Assembly: GCA_025201375.1 (NCBI GenBank)
Contig: JAIWZP010000002.1
Span: forward strand, 1,240,001-1,304,000
Length of the DNA stretch: 64,000 nt
Source of the DNA: Gongronella butleri
Lineage: Eukaryota; Mucoromycota; Mucoromycetes; Mucorales; Cunninghamellaceae
Direction: 5' to 3'
Shown here: in pieces, positions 1 through 9,385 of the stretch
Numbering within the stretch: the first letter of the stretch is position 1
How the letters are laid out: each line of letters starts with the position of its first letter
Translations under genes and position numbers: made by a program
Notes under the pieces: model-generated
Told to the model about the DNA's origin: nothing
The model's database searches: none
What the model saw: the letters and a program-made list of their open reading frames with translations, nothing else

Positions 1-657
1 ACATTGATTAAACTCGCCAATGTCTCCCTGCAGAAAAAAAAATCAGTGGATATTCATCCATTGATTTTTTTGACACTTTTTTTTTGGGGAAACCTCACCT
101 TTTCCAACGCAATGCGAGCGTGTGTTTCGTATACTTTTACCGTGAATTTACTCCTGATGTGCTGGACCTGGCATCAAAACAAAGAACGAGCGCGTCAATG
201 ATGGAAAAAAAGGAGGGAGGGAGGAGTGTTTTACCATGAGATCCTGGCGAATGGATTTTAGCTGGCTACAGACAACAGTGCCATAGTCTGCCTTTTGATT
301 GTACTGTCGGACGACCCATTTGAGAGATTTTTTGAGCACGTCGGGCGGCCGCACGGTGGCGGGATCGACGGCGGACGTGAGACGCAGGTATTCCTTTGTG
401 ATTTGCGTGCTGTAGCCCACAACGGGCTGGCTTTCGCTCAAATTCGATCGCTGTTCACTTTGATTGGCATTGGGTATCCGTGAAAAGGACGAGGACGACG
501 AAGAGGACGCCATTGGCGACGATGAGGCTGTGGATTTTGCGGTGGGCGTCGACGGTGGCGAATCGGCCTGGAAACGCTGCAATCGTTGCAATCGTCGCTG
601 TTGCTCGTCATGCGTGAAATTCGCCTCGATGATCCCACCGGTCTTTCTGCTCCACAC
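1..657 (-). CDS. THP3: THP3/LENG8-like SAC3/GANP-domain protein, partial at left edge
   Basis: The 5' part of a gene that runs off the left edge. Exons: 657-235, 167-99, 27-<1, joined by introns 234-168 (GT...AG) and 98-28, both phase 0. The N-terminus is low-complexity and Ser-rich. It is followed by the SAC3/GANP entry block characteristic of LENG8/THP3: EYLRLTSAVDP, TVRPPDVLKKSL, QLKSIRQDL. After splicing come the VQHIRSKFTVKVYETHARIA segment and GDIGEFNQC, which closes the match across both introns. In yeast, Thp3 works with Csn12 in transcription elongation and mRNP formation. The start at 657 is tentative: a TATA-like element lies 46 bp upstream, but an upstream in-frame exon is possible because an acceptor-like AG lies just inside the ORF start. 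Confidence 0.85.
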
Positions 658-702
658 AAAAAAAAAAAGGTGAATTCACTCATCGGGACGGCGTCTTGTA
701 TG

Positions 703-710
703 CTTTTATA
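703..710 (-). promoter_or_regulatory. TATA-like box upstream of the THP3-like gene
   Basis: On the minus strand this reads TATAAAAG, 46 bp before the proposed ATG at 657. It sits in an otherwise T-rich stretch with no coding potential. The spacing suits a short 5' leader. Prediction from sequence only. Confidence 0.4.
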
Positions 711-1140
711 CGTTTATTTTTAATTTTTACCTCTTTTTGTTAGCCGTTTGAGACGGCTGGGCGGTATTGTCGGCAGGCAAGCCGATTATGCGCACCTTCC
801 GCTTCGCGTTTGCGGTGGGGATATATTTCGGCTCTGTTTAAACGAAAAAGTTGGTCAGGGCGCGTGTGTTTTATCAATAAACGTGGCTATTTGTTGGTTT
901 TACCCATAAGGATCAGCAAAAGAGAGACGGCGCGCGCGCGTGCTATGCAAAAGGGCAAAGAAGGAACAAAGAAAAAGGGAGGGGAGAGAAAAAAAAAGGA
1001 TGAATTGGGCAATTTGCAATTCATGCGGAGTGTCCGGGCCGGGGCGCCCCAGGCAAAGGCTGCCCTACTTTTTTGAGCCCGGCATGGCCGCCCATCGAGT
1101 TCTCTTTTTTCTTTCTCTTTTCCTACCTCTTTAATTCACT

Positions 1141-1875
1141 ATGGTAACGTCGACACCCCCCGCATCACGCCATCTACGAGCTCAATGGCATTCTGTTTCA
1201 CGTCCCCCACGCCTCGTTTTACTCTTACATGCCCGGATGTATCGCCAATTCCGAGCATGGAGAAGCAGCAGCGACGGATGGATGGATGGATGGATAAACG
1301 AATCATGGATGCAATTGACGCCGTCGTCTCCTCTTTTTGCCTTTTTCAAAATCGATGCACTGACATTCTCCACCTCCCTTGATTTCTTTTTAGACTTGCA
1401 AGAGACGTAACAATGGCCGTAACAAGCACGGCCGCGGCCACAACAAGTTCATCCGCTGCATCAACTGCTACCGTTGCTGCCCCAAGGTACGTGATTTTAC
1501 AAAAAAAAAAAAAATCACCCCCGTTGACCCTTTCTTTTCCGCCTCAACAGGACAAGGCTATCAAGCGCTTCACCATCCGCAACATGATCGAGGCTGCTGC
1601 CGTGCGTGATCTTCAGGAGGCTTCCATCTATGAAGAATACACCATTCCTAAGCTCTACGTCAAGTTGCACTACTGCGTGAGGTACGACTCTGTGCTCAAT
1701 TTGTCTCTTTTTTTTGTCCACGTCGTCCATTGAATTGCTCACGCTTTTGTTTCTCATTCATCCTTTTAGCTGTGCCATTCACGCCCGTGTTGTCCGTGTC
1801 CGCTCGTGCGTCAACCGCCGCAACCGTGCTCCCCCTCCCCGCTTCCGATTCCAAAAGGCTGCCAACAAGGCCTAA
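1141..1875 (+). CDS. RPS26: 40S ribosomal protein eS26
   Basis: Small-subunit ribosomal protein at the mRNA exit site. Exons: 1141-1143 (the ATG alone), 1394-1486, 1551-1681, 1770-1875; 110 aa. The protein starts [16 protein letters not shown], as eS26 does. It carries the zinc-binding cysteines (CINCYRCC near the start, C around HYCVSCAIH) and ends in the basic [11 protein letters not shown] tail. The first exon is only 3 nt: ATG is followed directly by GTAACG and intron 1 is 250 nt long, a common place for regulatory introns in ribosomal protein genes. A pyrimidine-rich leader (1100-1135) precedes the ATG and AATAAA lies at 1919-1924. Splicing restores the family sequence exactly across all three introns, so the model is secure. 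Confidence 0.96.
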
Positions 1876-2070
1876 ATTGGTCCTCGTCTCTGCCTAGATG
1901 CAATAGGAATGCGCTCACAATAAAAAAAAAGCACTCTTCTCTTGTTTGATCATAAAAAATAGCACAAATTTATTTTGTCGTCCTTGTTTTCACTGCTCTT
2001 GCAAAGCGTGGAAAATTGTAATGCGTCTCGAGTGTAAAGAGGGCAAAAGTGGTGTGATATGATACGACGC

Positions 2071-2459
2071 TTACGAGTAAGAATCCGCAGCCGCGTCGAA
2101 CAGGCAAATTATATCATAGAATGGACGGCCAGAATTCTCGCCTTGCCGCTCGACTATGCGCCGGGCAGCTGGGCCACCGCAATTGCCATTGCGCGTCGAA
2201 TTGCTATGATTACCGCTGTCAGGTGCGCCACAGCTGCCTCGGTCGTCGCATCCATGTCCTCGTATGACCGCCATCGCGGCGGCCAAATGAGCCTTGGCCA
2301 CGTATCACGCCGCTTTGGCCGCGTCCATGCCTCGCGAGACGCACCACCGCGAGATGCATTGCCACTGCTGGGACCACGGCCACCCTCGCCGCCCGCGACT
2401 CCACCGAAAGATCCATGATGATCGCTTTGCGGTGTATACAGTGGCCCGATTTCTTGCAT
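2071..2459 (-). pseudogene. Decayed Gly/Arg-rich (RGG-type) coding region, tentative
   Basis: The minus strand here holds three successive overlapping reading frames, each Gly/Arg/Ser-rich. The first contains HGSFGGVAGGEGGRGPSSG (about 2440-2330). The next frame has GRGQSGVIRGQGSFGRRDGG (about 2330-2265). The last has RGHGCDDRGSCGAPDSGN and continues to a stop at 2071. Joined conceptually they read as one RGG-box stretch broken by two frameshifts. That suggests a dead or disrupted RNA-binding-protein gene, but no folded domain is recognisable and no clean start exists. Alternatives are a real gene with unrecognised introns, or chance from GC-rich repeats. Confidence 0.3.
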
Positions 2460-2832
2460 TTACTCGCGCTGCTGCCTAGTATCGCCTTATCGATAAAGAT
2501 ATCGATCCAATGCCTGCCAAAACACACTCATAGCGATGGCCATCTGCACGCAAATGTCTCTTATCACCCAATGCTGCGAGTCAGCACGTGCGGTCACTCC
2601 TTGATGTCCTCGCAAATGCGTGTGCAATAGTGTACAAGAGTGAGAACAAGCATACTGTAAAGAAGAAATGTCATTGCTTTTTTACATCACGTTTTATTTG
2701 TGCAAGGTAATCATTTTATGGGATCGACGGGCGAGCAGGTCAAACGATGACATGGAAAAGAAAAAAATGACTGATTGCTAAAAGGGCCCAAGAAACGAGA
2801 AATCCAATTGATAAAAGGAGCAAAGAAAAGGA

Positions 2833-4690
2833 TTATGCAAAGGGGGAGAGAGGGTAGGAACACATGAAAAGGGAGAGAGGAAGCAAAGACAACACGGGAT
2901 GAGCCAGAGAGGTAAAAAAAAAAAAGCATTTCAAGCGTGTAAGATCAATGATTCGCTTGTCTTTTGTGATGACGCGCATCGTCTTGTTAATGTCTGGAAG
3001 TGCGGTGCGCTTGGGGATGCCAAGGTCTTTGCGGACCGCATTGTCAAAGTAGTGGTAGACTTGGTGCTCAGTGTTGCGCACGCCTTTTTCGAGATATAGC
3101 CTGCCCTTTGGCGGCACGATGGTTGCAGGGTCGCCTTGGTAAATTGGCTCGCGCTAAAAAAAAAAAAAAAAAAAAGGCAAGGGGAATCAGGGTGCTTTGC
3201 CTCTCGGCGCCCTTTTTGTCTTCACTTTTTTTTTTTCCATCTGTTCGTCAAGGAGGAGTATGGCCACATGGCGACGCATTGTGCCCTGCCATTCAGCTTT
3301 CCAACGGGCATCTCCTGTATTGTTCTTATTCAGATGTTTCATACCAATTGAGCCCGTGCCACCACCAGCTTCGACCCTGCTGGGATAATCCCTCCAATCG
3401 CCCGTCGTGGTGTCCATGATGCGAACGGCCATACCGAGAGCCGCAGCGATGCTTTCTCGCAGCGTCAAGCAGCGCAAGTTCGTAAGACTGTTGTTGCGCG
3501 GATTTTGATCGATATGGTCGACAACATAAATTGCTAGCTAGAATTTTCTGTTCATAAATCGAGAATTGGGCAATCGCATTGGCACGTTGAGTGTACTTGG
3601 CTTCGCATTTGCGATGCTTTGACAGACGTTCTAGGGGTAATTTATGTTTCTAAATCGCATGGTGAAGTCTGAAATGCATGTCAGATTGCTGGATTTTGAG
3701 CACTTAAGCGATTTGCGCCGATTTCGCCCTGTCTTTGAAGTTTGCTATAATACAAGTGCTTCAAAAATTGCTCAATTCGTAATTCTGTTCATGTCGTCAG
3801 ATGTAAAATTTGAGTTAGAATCGAATGAAGTTCTCACACGGTGTGCGTTAACTTAATAAAATTTCGAGATAATCGCACTTTACGCGAATTTACGCTATTT
3901 TGGCCTTTGGCGGCGGTAAAATGCGATTATCAGGTGTTTTTATTAAACGAGCAAGGCTCGAAAGTAACATCATTCGATTCCAAATCAAATTTTACATTTA
4001 GAGGCATCGCGTTAATTCATCTCAGTGCATTCCTGGGCGCTCAGCAAGAGATTAAAGTCAAAATGCAGCTGCCCAGTTCTCGATTTATGAACAGAAAATC
4101 ATAGGTAGGCATAAAGCATAAATAAATTGCGGCCAGGTCGCTGTATTGTGTCTGTGGCTGTGCGACCAAAATTGAGGAGCCGTCGGCATCCACAGGCAGC
4201 GTGGGGGAAGAGGCCGTCATGGACGGGGTCAGCGCAGATGTAAAAGATCGTGGCCAGCCAAGACCAATGGGAAGGTTGAAGGTTGCCGACATTAATTGGT
4301 GAATGGAGACGGCCGTCATTGTGCCCGTCATGACATTCTTGAGCGTGTAGGCAAGATATGGCTTGTCATATATCTGATGGCGTGAGAGCAGCTTGGTTTC
4401 GCCAATCTTGCGCGCATTGCTAAACACCGAGATCTCGTACTCGGAAAAATCCATATCAGGCTTCAAGCCGATTGGCAACCACACAGACGCGCTTTTCTCC
4501 AATGGATGTGCCTTGCTGTGGATAACCTTGCGCTTTGGACGCGTTGATGGGCCAGGCGACGGCGATCGGCGACGTTTCCGATTGACTTCAGCTTGCAGCT
4601 GTCGCAGATTGTCTTTGTGATAGTTTTCCGGATTGTGGTCAATGTGATCAATGTCATGGTTGGGAAGCAGCTCGCCAATGAACGTGCTGC

Positions 4691-4725
<35 letters not shown>

Positions 4726-5120
4726 AGAGAGAGAGAGACAGAGACAGAGAGAGACGTGAACCTCTCCGTGCTTCGTTTTACCACTTTTTGCCTCGCTCTC
4801 TTTTTTTTCTTGTCTTACGAATAGATGAGCCGATGGACGCCTGGGGAAACCTTAGTGCCATCCTCGAGGAAGATGGGAAGAATCAGGTAATTGCCACTTT
4901 TGCACGGTGACATTTTTTCCATTGTTGTCGTAGTATACATGGAACCCACGTGTCTCGCAATGTAACACGGCAGGGGGGCGCGATGGTATCGTAGCAGTCG
5001 AAATTCAACGTGCGGGTGATGCGCCTATTGAAACCAAACGCGTCAGCGCGTTACTTTTTTCCTCCCCACTTTTTTGTTTGAACTTGCCACCCTCCATGTA
5101 GCCATAATTACCGTTGCCAT
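2833..5120 (-). CDS. Two-module NUMOD4-like/HNH endonuclease-family protein
   Basis: Exons: 5120-5112 (only MAT), 5024-4819, 4686-4265, 3533-3226, 3153-2833; 421 aa, all phases consistent. Module 1 (about residues 20-103) has a NUMOD4-like strand region (SGNYLILPIFLEDGT), VHRL at about 66-69 and the HNH signature DIDHIDHNPENYHKDNLR at 83-100. A basic Pro/Ser linker follows (RKRRRSPSPGPSTRPKRK), a plausible nuclear localisation signal. Module 2 repeats the plan: WLPIG, SEYEIS, SIHQLMSATF, then VVDHIDQNPRNNSLTNLR. A C-terminal ~150-residue extension is unassigned. Family members are nicking or cutting homing-type nucleases; activity here is inferred only. Intron 3 (4264-3534, 731 nt) is unusually long because it holds an inserted element. 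The gene is head-to-head with the Fanzor gene, starts 216 bp apart. The last exon's 3' end is less certain than the rest. Confidence 0.8.
3541..4100. mobile_element. ~560-bp MITE-like element with terminal inverted repeats inside an HNH-gene intron
   Basis: The left end, 3541-3580, and the reverse complement of the right end, 4100-4061, match at about 36 of 40 positions. The shared core is TTTTCTGTTCATAAATCGAG. A TA dinucleotide lies at or one base from each end (3539-3540 and 4102-4103), compatible with a TA target, but the exact duplication is not certain. The interior is AT-rich, has no coding potential and no similarity to the flanking gene. It lies wholly within intron 3 (3534-4264) of the HNH gene, so it lengthens the intron without breaking the protein. 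No second copy is seen in this window. Confidence 0.7.
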
Positions 5121-5336
5121 GCAAGAGCAGACCCTTGCCATCCATCGTGTTCTGCTTGTCCTTGTCCCAGTGCTTCATACACAGCAAAAAATGAAAAATC
5201 GTAAATGGAAATTGACGGACTGATTGGTTGGCTGAGTTTCAACTGCTATAGTCAGGAAGCAAAGAGAGAAACGCGGTCGGAGATGACGAAGTGCGCGTGT
5301 TTTTCTTTTCTCTTTCCTTTTGTTTACACTCCCCTA
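5121..5336. promoter_or_regulatory. Shared divergent promoter region between the HNH and Fanzor genes
   Basis: 216 bp separate the two start codons on opposite strands. No strict TATA box is seen. A pyrimidine-rich run (5299-5330) precedes the Fanzor ATG. The shortness of the region means both nuclease genes must draw on the same or overlapping promoter elements. Inferred from gene positions only. Confidence 0.5.
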
Positions 5337-7494
5337 ATGGCCGATCCCCCTCCCCCACGCCGTCCCCCCGATGGGGGCTATCGCTTTATGAAAGCGCGAG
5401 ACATTATCCGACAGAAGCGAGAGGATAAACTTGAACAGCAAGGTAAAAAAAAAAAAAAAAGAGCAAAAAGAAGCCGGTGCGCGTTTTTGTTCAGAGGCAA
5501 GTGCTAATAGGATCGTTTTTGTTGTAGTTCAAGCCATTGCCGCTGCTGTCCAGCAGGCGATAGCTGCTTTAGAAGACCGCAACACGCAAGATGAACACAG
5601 CACTGCGCAACAAGAAGTCGCAGGGGGAGAGGACGATAGCGACACACCTGTAGCAGGTAAAAAAGCAAACAAAACAAAGAGTGGGGGGATGGGAATGAGA
5701 AATGGCCCAATTTCATATTTTTTTTTCTTTGTAGAGTCGTCAAGTATGGCGCAAAAGCGTAGTCTCATGAAGAAGCAGTCGGCAACCACGAAACGCGAGA
5801 AACAGGACGGCCGGCGCGACGCCCAACAGCAGCGGATTCTTGGCCCACAAGCCAAACGCGTCCAAAAAACATCAAAGAAGACGCGCCTTCTTGATATTCT
5901 TGGCGCCAATGTTACTTGCGCCCGTGTGGGCAGGCTCAACAGGGTGCTTCGGGTCAATCTTCCGGATGATCAAGCGTCCAGACTCGTCTCAGTGATCCGT
6001 GACGTCTGCTTGTATGCCACGCGGATGCGATTCCTTCAAATGGCGTTTACAAAGTACTTTATCCTCGTCTGCCACGACGCCCATCTTCCTCTCCACCCGT
6101 ACATCTTTGACCCACACTTTTACCATGCGGTGCAGCAGCTCTTTTTGGGCAAGGCTATCACAAATGCCGCCGTCATCGCCCATCACTCGACCACAATCTT
6201 GCGCGTCTTCATGCAATTCCGACAACAATACCCGGCTCTCCAGATCTCTCGCCTTGGCGGCATCCATGGCACACGCGAATATGCCACCACACTCAACCAT
6301 CTCAACAAGCAGACAGCCACGGGCCACATCAATTTCGTCGTCGAAACATTCCACACACGGCTGATGCATTGCCTCGCCGCCCAATTACATGGCCACCTGT
6401 CGGTAGGGCATTTGTCTCTCTCTCTCTCCTCTCTCTTTTTTTTTTTTTTTTTCCTGATTTTCATCTTTTTTTTTTTTTTTTTGTTCTAGAATCTGAAGCA
6501 TGGTCATGCCCTCGCATATGCGCGCCATCTGATCGTTGAGCAATGCAAGCTCGCGGAGGAGCACCCCGCGCCAAATGTGGATTACATCAACGAGGAGCGA
6601 GTCCAACACGCGGTTGAACAAGTTAGACAAGGCCTGCGAATTGATCTTGAGACGATTTGGAGTGTATACGCGCTTGAAAAGACAGAAGGCGAGCACGAAG
6701 CTTGGGACGCGTGGGCCAATGCGCACAATTTGGGTGAGGACGCGACGCTGGCCATTCTTCAAGACATTGCGCAAGAGGCGCGCGAGACGATCCCGCCAGT
6801 GGGCCGCGTCGACATGGCGTTCATCACACGCAAGCCGCACCTGTTTTTGCATTACCTTTTGATGGTTGATGAGTACGCCGAGGAGCACAACGATTTTATC
6901 CAGCGCCAATCGACAAAAATGCTATTTGAGGCCGACCGCCCATTTGCATTCCAACAACTCAATCAGCTTCGCCTGCAATTGACACGCCCACAGCGCCGCC
7001 GCTTGGCCAGGGCCATTGTCTCGGCCATCAACGCCGAGCCACCTTATCACCCACCGCATGACGACCACCTTCACGACGACGATGACGACACAGATGAAGC
7101 ACACGGCGCAGCCATTGCGAGACGACAAGCCTTTGATCCCCAGCCATGGCGCCATTTGGGCACAAATGCCCTGCACAAGCTGTCGACCGTCGTGGCACAA
7201 GCCCGCAAGCGTCTGTATTGGTCAAACAAAGTCCGGCAATGGGGAAACACTTCGGATCGCTCAATGCTAGCGCGATGTCTTTATGGGAAGGCGAGCCCTG
7301 CCACGAGGCAACTCAGAGTGTTCGGACCATCACCCACCCCGTCATTCGTCCGCATCCATATCACCCTTGATGACGAATCATTGTCCACGCTTTTGACATC
7401 CGCCGGCATCCCCATCAGACCCAAACAGGGTTGCTTCAACCGCGTTTTTGCGCCAGCAGCACTTGTGTCGGCCCACGCATTATCAAGGCAAGCT

Positions 7495-7534
<40 letters not shown>

Positions 7535-8813
7535 CGCGTCCATTGCACGCGTCATGCTCATTCTGCTTTTTTTTCCTTTTCTTTTCTTTCTTTCTGTCTT
7601 TTTTTTTTAGCAATCCGCCGCGCATGGCACCACGCTCTGTGTGCCACACGGATGGTCACAGGATCTCCTTGCTCTACGCAAAGTCCAAGGCGCCACTTCC
7701 GCAGCTACCGCTGCTTGATCTGTCAGACTTCCAGCCATGGGAACTCGCCTATTTCCAAATATGGGGATTGGACCCTGGACAACGAGATCTGATTGTTGCG
7801 GCGGACGGAGCCCAGCCATCCATGTACGAATACCCCTTGATGGCCCAAGACAACATGCTCAATGGCCGCTATTTCGCACCGGTGATGCATGTGCCACGAG
7901 ACGCGCCTGTGCCATCCGTCAAGAGCCCTCACCAAGTCAGACAGCTGTCGTCCATGGAGTATCGCGTCGCGCAACACCAACAGCAAACGAAAATGGAGAC
8001 ATGGAAGCGCAAGTCAGGCATCAAGCTCGTGGAGTCGCAGATGCCAAGCCCCCGCACCACTCAGCTCGACAAGCTGCATGATTACCTCGTCTACATCAAC
8101 ACACACCTGGACGACCTATTGCGACATTATTCTTTAAAATACAACAAGGCGCGCTTCGAGATCCGTCGCGCTACACAAAAAATGGACGCGGAGGCGGTCA
8201 ACATCTTGATCCACGGAGGCAAAAAATACCAAACGCAGGATCCCCGGACGATCACAAGCGAGGAAAATCTATCAAGGTAAAAAATGAAAGAAAAAAAAGA
8301 AAAAAAGAAAACGAAAAAAAAGGGGCTTGCGTTGATTCCCTGTCTTGCCCTGTATTTTGTAGCACGGCCAAATGGCGTCCCTCTGCGCAGCGCGCCCGAG
8401 ATCGTCGTCCGTCACTCGTGTTTTATGGAGACGCCACTCTTGACAGCCAAGTGTTCCAAGGCCGCCGCACGCAAACAGGCTTGCCTGGCCGCATCAAAAG
8501 GCTATATCAAGGTGCCAATGCACAAGGCCGCCTCGTGATGATCAACATATCGGAATTCCTCACGTCCCAGGTGTGCTCTGCATGCGGCGCACGCTCCCTC
8601 AGCCATCTCACGCCTGTTGACACCGAACGTTCCTTGTACTCGGTGCTCATGTGTTCCACATGCCGCACCAAATGGAACAGAGATGTCAACGCAGCGCGTA
8701 ATATCTTGGCAAAAGGGTTGTTCATGATCGTCCACGAAAGATATCAAGGCAACTTTGACACAGCGACTTTTCCACGCGGGCCGAATGAAACTCGGCCGCG
8801 GCCGGGGCAATGA
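5337..8813 (+). CDS. Fanzor (eukaryotic TnpB/OrfB homologue), apparently complete RNA-guided nuclease
   Basis: Exons: 5337-5442, 5528-5656, 5735-6402, 6490-7487, 7611-8276, 8363-8813; 1005 aa, all phases consistent. Intron 4 is GC-AG. A Lys/Arg-rich region (about 85-135) is a likely nuclear localisation signal. The C-terminal half has a split RuvC fold: RuvC-I IWGLDPGQRDLIV with D688; FYGDATL at 876-882; RuvC-II INISEFLTSQVCSACG with E920; RuvC-III KWNRDVNAARNIL with D963. The zinc ribbon cysteines C927, C930, C953 and C956 are all present. TnpB and Fanzor proteins use an omegaRNA made from the 3' end of their own locus to guide DNA cutting. This copy keeps the D-E-D triad and zinc ribbon and has no stop or frameshift, so it is probably active or recently so. 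The long N-terminal half is divergent and unassigned. No terminal inverted repeats were found around it. Confidence 0.92.
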
Positions 8814-8814
8814 T

Positions 8815-8856
8815 AGCTTGCCACACCACCTCTTCTTGGTGCCCATGTGGCGAGCT
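8815..8856 (+). ncRNA. Two-tier hairpin just after the Fanzor stop: candidate omegaRNA scaffold
   Basis: Two bases after the Fanzor stop codon (8811-8813), AGCTTGCCACA (8815-8825) pairs with TGTGGCGAGCT (8846-8856). This gives 11 pairs with one G-U. Inside it CACC (8827-8830) pairs with GGTG (8838-8841), leaving loop TCTTCTT. The last 40 bases of the CDS are also highly structured: GGCCGA/TCGGCC can pair, and the palindrome CGGCCGCGGCCG is present. TnpB/Fanzor guide RNAs arise from exactly this 3' end position. A guide role is inference; a transcription terminator or chance stem are alternatives. Confidence 0.45.
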
Positions 8857-9385
8857 GGAGTCTCTGCCTCACTTTGTAAGTCAATGCGCGAACGAAAAGG
8901 CTAATGTGATCCTGACGCATCACTTTTTTTTTTTGACAGGCTTAGTTCTCTTTTTTTTTTCTTGGATTGAATAAAGGTAAGTTTAGGAATGGGGCGACAT
9001 TGGTTTTGATTGCTGCTCACATGTTTTTTTTTTTCTGCAGTGATAGGGCCTGGAAAAAGAAAAAAAAAACAAGGTGAGTGAGCGCGTTATTTAAAGCAAA
9101 AGACGCCGCTTACGCTGCTCGTTCAAGCGCTCAGGCGGCTGACCAGACTGTTGCGCCACTTGCGCCACTTTGCGGTGCGCAGCCGGCGAGCGGGGCATCT
9201 TCTTGTAGCGTTTGGGCCGCGTTATAGGACACACAAGATTTCTTTTATCAGCCCGCAGCGCACACGCGTTTCAAAGAAAAGCGGGCGGATATTAAAATAT
9301 CCTTTTTCAGCATCATGCTCGCATTTTTACAGAGGTGAGACCTTGTTTCTTTTTATTTCAGCCTTTCATGTTGTTCTGCGCATTT
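8857..9385. other. Intergenic tract with three consecutive splice-site pairs, Fanzor 3' flank
   Basis: Downstream of the hairpin are a donor at 8876 (GTAAG) with acceptor ending 8939, a donor at 8977 (GTAAGT) with acceptor ending 9040 (TTTTTCTGCAG), and a third donor at 9074 (GTGAGT). These define two small non-coding exons, 8940-8976 and 9041-9073. They may be 3'-UTR or non-coding RNA exons. An inverted repeat GGATATT/AATATCC lies at about 9286-9302. A 35-codon minus-strand ORF (9198-9091) ends in a basic run but resembles nothing known to me. No other gene is visible here. Confidence 0.4.

Noticed and set aside
4041..4120. Apparent continuation of the HNH frame into the inserted element (LAAIYLCFM...)
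   Set aside because: Splicing at 4265/3533 restores the family sequence; the read-through is intronic.
9091..9198. 35-codon minus-strand ORF ending in basic residues
   Set aside because: Too short and unrecognised; no promoter and it overlaps the Fanzor 3' flank.
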